Positions 41,333 through 50,095 of a stretch of DNA of 64,000 nt are shown here, one piece after another. Below the pieces are notes generated by a model. It was not told the DNA's origin and did no database searches. It worked only from the letters and a program-made list of their open reading frames with translations. Where the stretch lies: NCBI GenBank assembly GCA_017939155.1, contig JAGAZZ010000055.1, forward strand, positions 1-64,000. The letters run 5' to 3'. The DNA comes from Alphaproteobacteria bacterium (GTDB taxonomy: Bacteria > Pseudomonadota > Alphaproteobacteria > RF32 > CAG-239). Both the position numbers and the translations under genes were made by a program. How positions within the stretch are numbered: the stretch's first letter is position 1; each line of letters opens with the position of its first letter.

Positions 41333-44089
41333 TTATTTTATTTTGGCTTTTAACTCATAGAGCTTGTCCAGCGCTTCGCGCGGAGAGAGGTTGTCTATGT
41401 CTAACAGCTTTAGTTCTTCTATCACAGGGTTTGGTTTAGGTGTGGCTTCTTCTTGTTTTTGTTTAAATGTTTCAAATAAGGGGAGCTCACTTTCCATAGC
41501 GTTAATGTTTTTGCGGTTTTTCTCATCTTCAAGGATGTTTAGAACCTGTTTGGCGCGTTTGAGCGTTAGGGGCGGAAGACCCGCCAGTTTGGCAACGTGT
41601 ATCCCGTAAGAGCGGTCAGCCGCGCCATCAATTACCTCGTGGAGGAAGATAACCTCGCCTTCAAACTCTTTGATTTTCATACAATGCAGGCTCAAAGCTT
41701 TAAGGGTTGTGTTTAATTTGGTCAGCTCGTGGTAGTGGGTGGCAAAAATGGTGCGGCATTTGTTAACCTCATAAAGTTGCTCAACGACCGCCCAGGCAAT
41801 GGACAGCCCGTCAAACGTGGCGGTGCCGCGACCGATTTCATCTAAAATGACAAATGAGCGTTCGGTGGCGCGGTTTAAGATAGCGGCGGTTTCAACCATT
41901 TCAACCATAAAAGTGGAGCGTCCGCGCGCTAAATCATCGCTGGCGCCAACGCGGGAAAAGAGTTTATCTATCACGCCGATACGCGCACTTTGAGCCGGAA
42001 CATAAGAGCCCATTTGCGCTAAGATAGCGATTAAAGCATTTTGGCGCAAAAAGGTGGATTTACCCGCCATATTCGGACCGGTTAAGAGCCAGAGGCGGTC
42101 TTCTTCATGATTAAGCGAGCAGTTATTGCCGATAAAAGAGGAGCCTGCGGCTTCTTTTTTCATCACGCTTTCGACAACCGGATGACGCCCGTCGATGATG
42201 GTAAAGTCCATATCTTCAGTGATGACGGGGCGGGTGTAGTTATTTTCAACTGCAAGCTCTGCCAATGAGGTGGCGACGTCTAAGGCGGCGATAACTTTTG
42301 CCGAACCGGTGATGGCTTGGGCTTGAGATAAGGTGTGCTCAACCAAGTTGTCAAAAATTTCAAGCTCAAGAGCCAAAGCTTTTTCTTCCGAATTATTGAC
42401 AAGGCTTTCAAGCTCGGAAAGTTCGGCTGTGGTGAAACGCATGGCGTTTAGAACGGACTGGCGGTGAATAAACTTTTTATTTTCAATAAATTTATCCGTG
42501 TATTTGGTTGGCACCTCAATAAAGTAGCCGATAACCGAGTTGCTTTTGATTTTGATGGCGTTCACACCGGTTTCTTCGCTGTATCGGGCTTTTAGCTTTT
42601 CACACTCGGCTTCTGTTTCGGGACGACAGTTTCTTAAGTGGTCAAGAGCGGCGGAAGCGCCATCTTTGATGAAGCCGCCGTTTCTGGTTAATCCGGGGAG
42701 GTCTTCGCGTTTTTCTTTTAACATTGAGGAGATGTTGTGCTCTAAGGTGTCGTGGTTGTGAAAATCGTTTACCAGCGTTAAAAGAGACTGTGGCGGGAGG
42801 GTGTAGATACTGTCTTTTTGATAGTTGGCAAAATTTTTAATTGCAGATTGAATGTAGGGGATAATTTTTAAGGTTTGCGCTAAATCAAACAAATCTTTCG
42901 GACCGCCGCGACCGATACTTAAACGCTGGACGGAGCGCTCCATATCCAAACATTTGGCAAGCGCCCGGCGACAGTAGCGGCGAACATCTGGGTTGTCAAT
43001 GAAAAACGTGACCATATCCAGCCGGTCGTTTATTTCACGGATGTTGGTGATTGGCGAAGCGATACGTTCGGCTAAAAGCCTGCCGCCGATACCGGTGAGG
43101 GTTAAGTCTATACAGTCTAACAGCGATATGCCGCCCGGAGTTGTCGGGTTTAAGAGCTCTAAGCTGCGGCGTGTGGCAAGGTCTATCTCCATTAAATTAT
43201 CATCCACGACGTGAACCGGAATTGTCAAGCGGGGAAGCAGACCTTTTTGCGTGTTTTTGACATAATCAAGCAGGACGCCCGCTGCCACCAGCTCGTGTCT
43301 GGAGAAATCGCCAAACGCATCCAAGGTTTTGACTTTGTAGGCTTCAAGCAAGGTGTTTTGGGCACTTTCATAGTTAAACAGGCTTTTTGATAAAACCGAC
43401 AGACGGTCTTTATATTCGCCAAACAGGCTGTAATATTGCGGGTATTCCAAAAGTTTGTCTTCAATTAGAAGCTCGGCGGGAGATAACCTTGCCAACGCAG
43501 ACGAGATAACCGTTACGGCAGGCGTTTTGCCGAGATTTAACAATTCGGTGAAAAAGGCACCGGTGGAAATATCAAGCCAGGCTAAGCCAATGCCGGTGGT
43601 GCGGGCATAAAACGAAACAATGTAGTTGTTGCGTTTGGCATTAAGTAACGAGTCTTCGGTTAAGGTGCCGGGGGTGACAAGGCGGACGACTTCCCGGTTG
43701 ACGGCTTTGGCACCGCGCTTTTTGGCTTCTTCGGGGGTTTCGGTTTGTTCGCAAATTGCTACTTTATACCCCATTTTGATTAAGCGGGCGAGATAGAGTT
43801 CATAAGCATGGAACGGCACGCCGCACATGGGAATTTCTTTATCTTGAAATTTGCTGCGACTGGTTAAGGTTAAGCCCAAAGCGCCCGAAACGGTGATGGC
43901 GTCTTCAAAAAACAATTCGTAAAAATCACCCATCCGATAAAACAGCAGATACTCCCAGTTTTCATATTTTAACTTAACATATTGGTCCATCGCAACGGAG
44001 ATATGCTTGTCTTTGACTTCATCAAAGGTGGCGGGGGCATTGTTTTCAAATTCGGTTTGTTCGGGGGTGTTAATGAAAGTATTGTCCAT
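41333..44089 (-). CDS. mutS: DNA mismatch repair protein MutS
   Basis: Recognises base mismatches and small loops and starts repair with MutL. The N-terminal mismatch-binding motif is GDFYELF, with the Phe56-x-Glu58 pair that stacks on the mismatch. The connector and lever/clamp domains follow. The ATPase at the C-terminus has the Walker A motif GPNMAGKST near residue 670, the Walker B/signature DEIGRGTATFDG near 750, and the ATHYHEL motif after it. It is 918 residues long, slightly above E. coli MutS (853), partly because of a longer N-terminal leader (residues 1-30). It stands alone; mutL is not in the window. Confidence 0.97.
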   Translation of the reverse strand: MDNTFINTPEQTEFENNAPATFDEVKDKHISVAMDQYVKLKYENWEYLLFYRMGDFYELFFEDAITVSGALGLTLTSRSKFQDKEIPMCGVPFHAYELYLARLIKMGYKVAICEQTETPEEAKKRGAKAVNREVVRLVTPGTLTEDSLLNAKRNNYIVSFYARTTGIGLAWLDISTGAFFTELLNLGKTPAVTVISSALARLSPAELLIEDKLLEYPQYYSLFGEYKDRLSVLSKSLFNYESAQNTLLEAYKVKTLDAFGDFSRHELVAAGVLLDYVKNTQKGLLPRLTIPVHVVDDNLMEIDLATRRSLELLNPTTPGGISLLDCIDLTLTGIGGRLLAERIASPITNIREINDRLDMVTFFIDNPDVRRYCRRALAKCLDMERSVQRLSIGRGGPKDLFDLAQTLKIIPYIQSAIKNFANYQKDSIYTLPPQSLLTLVNDFHNHDTLEHNISSMLKEKREDLPGLTRNGGFIKDGASAALDHLRNCRPETEAECEKLKARYSEETGVNAIKIKSNSVIGYFIEVPTKYTDKFIENKKFIHRQSVLNAMRFTTAELSELESLVNNSEEKALALELEIFDNLVEHTLSQAQAITGSAKVIAALDVATSLAELAVENNYTRPVITEDMDFTIIDGRHPVVESVMKKEAAGSSFIGNNCSLNHEEDRLWLLTGPNMAGKSTFLRQNALIAILAQMGSYVPAQSARIGVIDKLFSRVGASDDLARGRSTFMVEMVETAAILNRATERSFVILDEIGRGTATFDGLSIAWAVVEQLYEVNKCRTIFATHYHELTKLNTTLKALSLHCMKIKEFEGEVIFLHEVIDGAADRSYGIHVAKLAGLPPLTLKRAKQVLNILEDEKNRKNINAMESELPLFETFKQKQEEATPKPNPVIEELKLLDIDNLSPREALDKLYELKAKIK

Positions 44090-44176
44090 TATTTTCTCTT
44101 TTTAACTAATTCTAAAGTATGGGACAGTATAATTGAGATATATTTGTTAGTCCATGATAATTTTTGAGATATACTA

Positions 44177-45601
44177 ATGATAAATCACGATGAAGAATTT
44201 TTAGGCATTGACAAGAGCTCGGGGTTTTCTTTAAGAGTTTTGGCGTTATCGGTGCCGGCGGGGGTTATTTTTTTGATTTTAGGGATGTTTGACTTGCTGC
44301 CGGCGAGCTTGGCGCTGTTGTCTTATATCAGCATTTTGTTTTTTAACACGGTGTTTTTGCTGCCGCTGTCAACCGAAATCCAGCAGGTGAAGCGCTATAT
44401 TCAAAATCTTGCCGAGGGGGAAACAGAAGAAGAACTGCTCAAAAAAATGACAGAAAAAGAAACAAGGGATTTGACGGAAGCGATTAACTCCATGCACCGG
44501 TTTTGGATGGCAAAACAAGAACAGCTTGAAAACCGGACGTTGACCGACGCGGCGGTGTTGGATATTTTGCCTGACCCGTTGGTGATTATTAATAAGACCG
44601 GCAATATTATCGGGGCGAATTTGGCGGCAAGAAGACTGTTTGAAGTTGATTTGACGAATAAAGACGTTCGGAGCTTGGTTGAGGATAACGGTTTTGTTTC
44701 GGCAATGGAGAGAGTTTTGGGGCTTGAAGCACGGACGGCAGAGTTTAGGCTGTGTTTGAAAGAGCTTAAGGAAAAGCCGAAGTTTTATGTCAGGATTGCC
44801 AGACTTTCGTGGTTTGCCAAAGGAGAAGTGGCGGCGGTGGTGTCTTTTTATGATTTAAGCAAAGCACTTTCTCTTGAGCAAATGCAACAGGATTTTGTGG
44901 CTAATGCAAGCCATGAGCTGAGGACACCTTTGTCGATTATTTCCGGATTTATCGAAACTTTAATGACCACGGCCAAAGATGATGACAAAGCGCGTGAGAA
45001 GTTTTTGAAAATTATGAGTGAACAGACGGTGTATATGGCGGCGCTGATTGAGAACCTTTTGTCACTTTCCAAAATTGAGTTGTCGGTTGCGACCCCGCCT
45101 GTTGACAAAGTGAGTGTCAATGCGGTGATTAAAGAAGTTAAAAACGCTTTGGAACTCAAGTTTTTGGAGCATAAGCTCACGGTTAAAGCTCAGTTTGCCA
45201 GACTGCCAAAAATTACGGCTGACGAACAGCAGGTGATGCAGGTGATTAGAAACCTTTTGGATAACGCGGTAAAATATGCAACGCCTGAAACAGAGATTTT
45301 GATTGCAACACAAAAAGTGGCGCAGGTGCCGGCGCACCGCTATTATGAGGTGGGGGCAGGAGATGCGGTTGAAATCAGCATTGCCAATGTCGGCGTGCCG
45401 ATTGCCAAAGAGGATTTGGAGCGTTTGACTGAACGTTTTTATCGTTTGCAGGAGCATAAAAACAAGAATATCAAGGGGACGGGGCTGGGGCTTTCTATTG
45501 CGGCGCAGATTATTAAACGGCATAAGGGCAATATGCTTATCAGCTCAAAAGACGGTGTGACGACATTTAAGGTTTATCTGCCGCTTGTGCTTGAGGCATA
45601 A
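44177..45601 (+). CDS. PhoR-like membrane sensor histidine kinase
   Basis: A 474-residue kinase. Two membrane helices lie near residues 20-62 with almost no periplasmic loop. A HAMP-like linker (about 65-110) and a PAS domain (about 118-225, DPLVIINKTGNIIGANLAAR) lead to the HisKA helix with the phospho-accepting His in NASHELRTPLS (about 246). The HATPase part has NLLDNAVKYA (N box) and GTGLGLSIA (G2 box). The architecture matches PhoR, sensing phosphate through the transporter rather than directly. No response regulator or pst genes are nearby, so the partner is unknown. The gene is followed by AT-rich sequence. Confidence 0.88.
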   Translation: MINHDEEFLGIDKSSGFSLRVLALSVPAGVIFLILGMFDLLPASLALLSYISILFFNTVFLLPLSTEIQQVKRYIQNLAEGETEEELLKKMTEKETRDLTEAINSMHRFWMAKQEQLENRTLTDAAVLDILPDPLVIINKTGNIIGANLAARRLFEVDLTNKDVRSLVEDNGFVSAMERVLGLEARTAEFRLCLKELKEKPKFYVRIARLSWFAKGEVAAVVSFYDLSKALSLEQMQQDFVANASHELRTPLSIISGFIETLMTTAKDDDKAREKFLKIMSEQTVYMAALIENLLSLSKIELSVATPPVDKVSVNAVIKEVKNALELKFLEHKLTVKAQFARLPKITADEQQVMQVIRNLLDNAVKYATPETEILIATQKVAQVPAHRYYEVGAGDAVEISIANVGVPIAKEDLERLTERFYRLQEHKNKNIKGTGLGLSIAAQIIKRHKGNMLISSKDGVTTFKVYLPLVLEA

Positions 45602-45655
45602 AAAAACGCCCGAGTGAACTGTTTAAAAAGTTGGATAGTTTCAAAGAGTTTGGTT

Positions 45656-46066
45656 TTATAGAGTATAGAATTTCTTTTCTGTTTCTGTAAAGCTTTTGGA
45701 AGAACAAATCGCCGCATTTATTTTTATTTTAACAATATCTGGCACTTCTCCAATATAATCAACTTTATTGTCATTATATAATTTTTCAAAATCATTTACC
45801 AGAATGGTTCCTAAATGTTTTTTATCACATTGTACACAGGACTCATCTTCAGTTAGAGAATCCCAGTCGCATTTGAAAAGATTGGCAATACTGCCCAAAT
45901 CGTAACGCATAACTCTTTTAACATTATTAACTTGTGACGTAACATATAAATATTGCACTTCTTCCGGAAGTTTTTTTATAATGATAATTCTATGTTCACC
46001 TTTTGGTAAAGGAGCTCTAAAAGCAACCCATTTCTTAGTAGGAACAATATTGAATGGGAGCCTCAT
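45656..46066 (-). CDS. Putative toxin of a Panacea-type toxin-antitoxin pair
   Basis: A 136-residue protein encoded downstream of the Panacea gene and overlapping it by 32 bases, an arrangement typical of toxin-antitoxin pairs. The N-terminal half is beta-rich (KKWVAFRAPLPKGEHRIIII, EVQYLYVTSQ) and a CVQCDKKHLGTILVNDFEK segment and IVKIKINAAI helix follow, a layout reminiscent of MazF/PemK-like small barrels. That likeness is inference. ATG 46066 is preferred: AAGGA lies eight bases upstream, whereas the frame's first ATG (46075) touches that site. The pair is more AT-rich than its neighbours, which suggests transfer. The product could also be a non-toxic partner. Confidence 0.6.
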   Translation of the reverse strand: MRLPFNIVPTKKWVAFRAPLPKGEHRIIIIKKLPEEVQYLYVTSQVNNVKRVMRYDLGSIANLFKCDWDSLTEDESCVQCDKKHLGTILVNDFEKLYNDNKVDYIGEVPDIVKIKINAAICSSKSFTETEKKFYTL

Positions 46067-46625
46067 CAAAATCATCCTTCATCGCTTGTAAAAAGTCTTC
46101 ATCCTCTGTGAAAGGGTCTTTATTTATACCATATTTTTTAGAATAAAATAATTCTTGAGGGTTTTCAAAAAAATCTTTCAAATTCATATCTTCATTTTGT
46201 TTTTTGTTTTGCCACTCTGGATAATCATGAGTTATTTCACTTAACTCATAGTGGGAAAAACCACCGTATGTATTCAAGGCAAAATCTAATGCTTCAATAT
46301 AACTTTCAGATAGCTCATCACATCCCTGATTGACGATTGATACACTATTTTCATCCAACTCTTGAATATCATTGAGCAAAATAAATTCGGCAGAATTTAC
46401 CCCTCGTGCATTACCTTTCATATTGTTATAGGTATAATATGCGACAGGTCCGCGTTGCATAGCTTTATATGTATCTCCTGAACCAAGTATACCAAAATGC
46501 CTAATATGATACCTGTCTGCAAAATATAACAATTTTAACAAATACATTCTACTGTATTTGTCAGGGTTGTTACTATTTTTTTGCAAATAATATAAAGCTT
46601 GCAAAATTTTTCTTAACGAAAACAT
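46035..46625 (-). CDS. Panacea-domain (SocA/DUF4065-like) antitoxin
   Basis: A 196-residue protein with the Panacea (DUF4065) signature: YSRMYLLKLLYFADRYHIRHFG near residues 24-45, then RGPVAYYTYN and a helical C-terminus with SHYELSEITHDYPEW. Panacea domains are known as antitoxin modules that neutralise several unrelated toxins, and SocA of Caulobacter is a proteolytic adaptor for its toxin. ATG 46625 is chosen for its AGAGG site; the frame is open 24 codons further up. The acidic C-terminal extension (about 150-196) overlaps the start of the partner gene. Direct partner contact is inferred from the gene overlap. Confidence 0.8.
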   Translation of the reverse strand: MFSLRKILQALYYLQKNSNNPDKYSRMYLLKLLYFADRYHIRHFGILGSGDTYKAMQRGPVAYYTYNNMKGNARGVNSAEFILLNDIQELDENSVSIVNQGCDELSESYIEALDFALNTYGGFSHYELSEITHDYPEWQNKKQNEDMNLKDFFENPQELFYSKKYGINKDPFTEDEDFLQAMKDDFDEAPIQYCSY

Positions 46626-46802
46626 TTTAATCCTCTTTAAAGCAGGTTCTGCTCTTCTAAAATACTCTATTATACTAGCTTTTCTTTTATTTAACATATA
46701 TTTATCAAAAAGTCAACATATTTTGTCTATATAATCCACAAGTTTATAAAAAACTTCTTACACTATTTCAAAAATGTGCTAATCTTTTTTAGAATTAGTA
46801 TA

Positions 46803-46846
46803 AAAAAAATCCCGAAAATTGCTGGTGCAATCTTCGGGACTTTTTT
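46803..46846. terminator. Bidirectional terminator
   Basis: TCCCGAA-aTTGC...GCAA-tcTTCGGGA (46810-46839) with an A run on the left and a T run on the right, at the end of the 46845 gene. Confidence 0.85.
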
Positions 46847-47669
46847 ACTTAACCAGCCGTATAATAAAATGGCTTAATAGGACAGATGTCCCTATTATGG
46901 CCAGATATACGAGCAAAATGCAAAACCATGTTTCAGGATATGGTTGTGGCATTTTTAGCGTGTTTTCATTGAGCTCTAGTGAGCTGATAAAAACATGGTT
47001 GTTTGCCTCATAGAGGTAAACTTCTTGCCCTATTTTGGCTGTTTTTTCTGTCTTGATGTCTTCAGTTAAGGCAAGTGGTGCCGTCATTGAATTGTCAAGA
47101 GTGACAAACTCGGGGGTAATTTGGGTTATTATTCCCTTTTGCAAGGGTTCCAGTCTCCCGAATTTCTTATGCGCCAGCATAACAAATACGCTATACATTA
47201 TCATGCTGAACATGATATACGTCAAGAATTCTCTAGTACTTAAGAAACCTTTCTGTATTCTGTGAGCGATAATGGTAAACAACACTAACATGATAATGAC
47301 CACAGGCCAAAACTGAGGAAGTGTTTTGTTTTCATATTTGTCTATCGCCTGGTTGATGCTTTTGGCATCCTCAATGCTATGTTTGCTGGCAAAGAATTTG
47401 CTGCCGTCTTGATAGACGTATACCGTATCTTTGACGGCTAACACTCTATGACTTAGCCCAAAGGCTGAGAGGTAGTCCACCTCAGCGTCTTCGAGCAACC
47501 AAGTCTTGTCTTTTTTCTCTTTTAGAGAGTGTATTGACAAGGTGTTTTGGTTACTGTGAATCGCCGTGATGACACCATAATCAGCTACTTTGTAGTCGAC
47601 ATTTACCATGCGTGAGCATGATGTAAAAAGCATTGCCAGGAAGGCAAGAATTGTTGTTATTTTTTTCAT
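46845..47669 (-). CDS. Putative lipoprotein with membrane helices, paralogue of the 47805 gene
   Basis: A 274-residue protein beginning with a lipoprotein signal (MKKITTILAFLAMLFTSCS, lipid-carrying Cys at residue 19). An N-terminal beta-rich domain carries YGVITAIHSNQNTLSIHSL and DTVYVYQDG, then two helices in the middle (WPVVIIMLVLFTIIAH and YIMFSMIMYSVFVML), a second beta domain (KGIITQITPEFVTLDNS) and a C-terminal helix after PYPETWF. ATG 47669 is preferred over 47684 because it gives a normal lipoprotein signal. The two beta domains look like copies of one another. It is homologous in tandem with the next gene; function is unknown. Confidence 0.7.
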   Translation of the reverse strand: MKKITTILAFLAMLFTSCSRMVNVDYKVADYGVITAIHSNQNTLSIHSLKEKKDKTWLLEDAEVDYLSAFGLSHRVLAVKDTVYVYQDGSKFFASKHSIEDAKSINQAIDKYENKTLPQFWPVVIIMLVLFTIIAHRIQKGFLSTREFLTYIMFSMIMYSVFVMLAHKKFGRLEPLQKGIITQITPEFVTLDNSMTAPLALTEDIKTEKTAKIGQEVYLYEANNHVFISSLELNENTLKMPQPYPETWFCILLVYLAIIGTSVLLSHFIIRLVK

Positions 47670-47782
47670 AATTATATTTGCCACGGACTATCAATGAATG
47701 ATAGTTTAATACGTGGCCTTCTAAATTAATAATATTTGTTTACGAGATAATTATATGATAAAAAATGATTTGTGTCAAATAA

Positions 47783-47806
47783 AAAAACGCCCGAGGGGGC
47801 GTTTTT
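47783..47806. terminator. Intrinsic terminator
   Basis: AAAAACGCCC-gag-GGGGCGTTTTT, at the stop of the 47805 gene; its last bases overlap the stop codon. Confidence 0.85.
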
Positions 47807-48635
47807 AGATTTTTTTGGCGATGACTTTGGCTGTTATTTTAGCCAAGGCTAAAATGATTAAACATAACACCATGGTTTTAAACCATATTTCGGGATATGC
47901 CTGCCAGGCTGTCAGCGCTTGTGCATTGAGCTTTTTTGAGCAAACGAAAATGCTGCCGTTATGAGCCTGATTTGTTGGCGCATAGCTGTAAAGGTGGACA
48001 TATTGTCCGGCTTTGAGCCCATCTTTCGGGGTAACGGTTGTCAGCTTATAACACGGGAATGTGAATGACTTGTCAAGCGTTATCCTGTCTGCGGTGAGGT
48101 TGGTAACGGTTCCTTCTTTGAGCGGGTATAATCTGTATCCGGCGTTTAGCACGGTTACGGCTAAGAAATATAATATTATAAACGTGGCTATGCTTTGCAC
48201 AAAGATACTTTGCCTGTCTTTTATTTTTTTTACAAATAAAGCGGTAAGAAGTATAAATGCGACTAAGATGATAAGTCCGGCGTTAGGAACGTTCTGCCAG
48301 TAATATTTGCAGAGCATTCGGTTTATTTCTTTAGCGTCATCGATATTGCACTGGGTCGGCAAAAAATTTTTGCCGTCGTGATACAGATATATCGTGTCAC
48401 CGATGTTTAATACATTGGTGTAATGAAGGACATTGAGCGTGAGCTCATCGCAAGTTGAAGAGGTCAACCACTCTTTTGAGGTTTCGTCTTGCAGAGATAA
48501 AACCGTCAGCGTGTTGGTTTTAGCATCTATGGCGGTGATTATGCCGTGTTCTGCCAACTCATAGTCTGTGCTGATGATGCGCGAGCAAGATGATAAGAGC
48601 GTTGCCAAAAAGGCGAAAAATAATACTTTTTTCAT
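47805..48635 (-). CDS. Putative lipoprotein with membrane helices, paralogue of the 46845 gene
   Basis: A 276-residue tandem paralogue: lipoprotein signal MKKVLFFAFLATLLSSCS, then the same order of domains. Matching segments are DYELAEHGIITAIDAKTNTL against DYKVADYGVITAIHSNQNTL, DTIYLYHDG against DTVYVYQDG, LYPLKEGTVTNLTADRITLD against LEPLQKGIITQITPEFVTLD, and AYPEIWF against PYPETWF. Identity is clearly below half, so the duplication is not recent. Each gene has its own terminator and leader, so they can be expressed separately. The lipid anchor combined with internal helices is unusual; the topology is uncertain. Confidence 0.7.
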   Translation of the reverse strand: MKKVLFFAFLATLLSSCSRIISTDYELAEHGIITAIDAKTNTLTVLSLQDETSKEWLTSSTCDELTLNVLHYTNVLNIGDTIYLYHDGKNFLPTQCNIDDAKEINRMLCKYYWQNVPNAGLIILVAFILLTALFVKKIKDRQSIFVQSIATFIILYFLAVTVLNAGYRLYPLKEGTVTNLTADRITLDKSFTFPCYKLTTVTPKDGLKAGQYVHLYSYAPTNQAHNGSIFVCSKKLNAQALTAWQAYPEIWFKTMVLCLIILALAKITAKVIAKKI

Positions 48636-48707
48636 AATTTTTATTTTTTAATTAATAATACGTTTTCAAAGAGAGCGTATGACAAAAAATGATGTTTGTC
48701 AATAAGA

Positions 48708-48745
48708 AAAATCCCTTCCGTTTTGAGGCGGAAGGGCGTTTTTTT
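48708..48745. terminator. Bidirectional terminator
   Basis: CCCTTCCG-ttttgagg-CGGAAGGG (48713-48736) with A and T runs on either side, next to the stop of the small Ser-rich gene. Confidence 0.85.
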
Positions 48746-48917
48746 AGCTTAATGAAGATGAGCTTTTTGAGCTTGATTTTCTGCCGGCTTTACGTTCGGA
48801 CCCGGCAGAAGAAGAACGACCGCGGCTTGAGCTTGAAGAAGACTTTTTGCGCGCACTTGATGAAGAGCTCTTTAATTCATCAATTTGGCTTTGTAAATTA
48901 TCAATACAATCAGACAT
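48744..48917 (-). CDS. 57-residue Ser/Lys/Arg-rich small protein
   Basis: A short gene with a strong AAGGAG site six to seven bases before the ATG at 48917 and a terminator at its stop. The first 16 residues (MSDCIDNLQSQIDELK) form an amphipathic helix with one Cys. The rest is low-complexity: 25 of the 57 residues are Ser, in blocks separated by Arg, Lys and Gly (SSSSSARKKSSSSSSRGR). It resembles intrinsically disordered, nucleic-acid-binding tails, but no family can be named. The ribosome site and terminator argue that it is translated despite its size. Confidence 0.7.
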   Translation of the reverse strand: MSDCIDNLQSQIDELKSSSSSARKKSSSSSSRGRSSSAGSERKAGRKSSSKSSSSLS

Positions 48918-49013
48918 TTTTTTCTCCTTGTTTTGTTTAAGAAACAGAGGAGATATATGGTAAAAAAGCGGGGTTTAAATGGGTTATAAACGCATTATCA
49001 GGCGGTTATAGCA

Positions 49014-49847
49014 TTATAGCGAGCGTTTGGGGGAGGCTTTATAGGTGCCTAAAAAGTGTATGCTTTCGGAATAAAACTTAAGTTCTTCCAACGCTAAGCA
49101 AAACTCTTTTCTTGACGGGTGAGATTCTATTTCAACATAAAACTGCGTGGAGGCAAAATTGCCGGTTGCCATATAGCTTTCTATTTTAGTTAAATTGATG
49201 TTATTGGTGGCAAAACCGCCTAAGGCTTTGTATAGCGCGGCAGGGATGTTTTTGACCTTGAAAACGAGCGAGGTGATAAAATTAGAGCCGTCGTCTTCGA
49301 TGAGCGTTTTGTCTTTGCTCATAATCAGAAAACGCGTGGTGTTATTAGAGTCATTTTCAATATTTGCGGCTAAAATCTGCATCTTATAAATTTCTGCTGC
49401 CAGTTTGGAAGCGATGGCGGCGGTTGTTAAATCCTTGGTGGCGATAATCTGCTCGCAGGATTTGGCGGTGTCTATGCGTGAAATCGGCTTGATGTTGTGT
49501 TTTTTTAAGTATTTTGAGCATTGAGCCAACGCCTGAGGGTGCGATTGTGCGGATTTGATATTCTCAAGTTTGGCTTCCGGCAGAGCTAAGAGCTGGTGTT
49601 CAACCCTTAAAAAATGTTCGGCTCTGATGGTTAAGTCTGTTTTCGGGAGCAGGAAATGCACGTCAGACACGCGACCGGCGTTTGAATTTTCTACCGGAAT
49701 AACGGCAAAATCAGCCTGTTTTTCATCAACCAGCTCTAGTGCCTCTTCAAAGGTATCAGAGGGGATGTATTCGGCATTAGGGAAAAGCTCGGTGCAGGCA
49801 ATATGCGAATATGCGCCCAAGGCGCCTTGAAAAGTGATGCGTGTCAT
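49014..49847 (-). CDS. pheA: Prephenate dehydratase
   Basis: Converts prephenate to phenylpyruvate in phenylalanine synthesis. The catalytic PDT domain starts at once (TRITFQGALGAYSHIA) and contains VIPVENSNAGRVSDV and the NTTRFLIM motif with the essential Thr-Arg-Phe (near residue 170). A C-terminal ACT domain for feedback by phenylalanine follows (SLVFKVKNIPAALYKALGGFA). In its regulatory motif KIESYMATG the usual ESRP reads ESYM, so the allosteric response may be altered. The 277 residues match the monofunctional form, without chorismate mutase. The gene stands alone. Confidence 0.93.
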   Translation of the reverse strand: MTRITFQGALGAYSHIACTELFPNAEYIPSDTFEEALELVDEKQADFAVIPVENSNAGRVSDVHFLLPKTDLTIRAEHFLRVEHQLLALPEAKLENIKSAQSHPQALAQCSKYLKKHNIKPISRIDTAKSCEQIIATKDLTTAAIASKLAAEIYKMQILAANIENDSNNTTRFLIMSKDKTLIEDDGSNFITSLVFKVKNIPAALYKALGGFATNNINLTKIESYMATGNFASTQFYVEIESHPSRKEFCLALEELKFYSESIHFLGTYKASPKRSL

Positions 49848-49932
49848 TTTAACTCCTTTTTTGTTTTGGGGGAGTATAAGCGCATAATATTGGTGTTGTC
49901 AATGCTGAGATGAGTTTTTTTATAATTTGGGG

Positions 49933-50051
49933 AACGATAGATTAATCCTACATCTTTTTGTTATTCAAGTCAAGATAAAACAGTATTTTTTATGAAAAAT
50001 CAAAGAAAAAAGAAGCTTTCTTTTTTATGGAAAGTTTTTGAATCTATCGTT
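49933..50051. repeat. Inverted repeat of about 120 bases upstream of the YwqK-like gene
   Basis: A perfect 11-base inverted repeat (AACGATAGATT at 49933-49943 and AATCTATCGTT at 50041-50051) bounds AT-rich DNA with a central AAGAAGCTTTCTT-type hairpin. It lies in the 248-base leader between pheA and the 50096 gene. It may be a small mobile remnant or a regulatory structure. Confidence 0.5.
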
Positions 50052-50095
50052 GGTTAAATGATGTTGATTTATAACTTTTATTAAGGAGAGGGATT

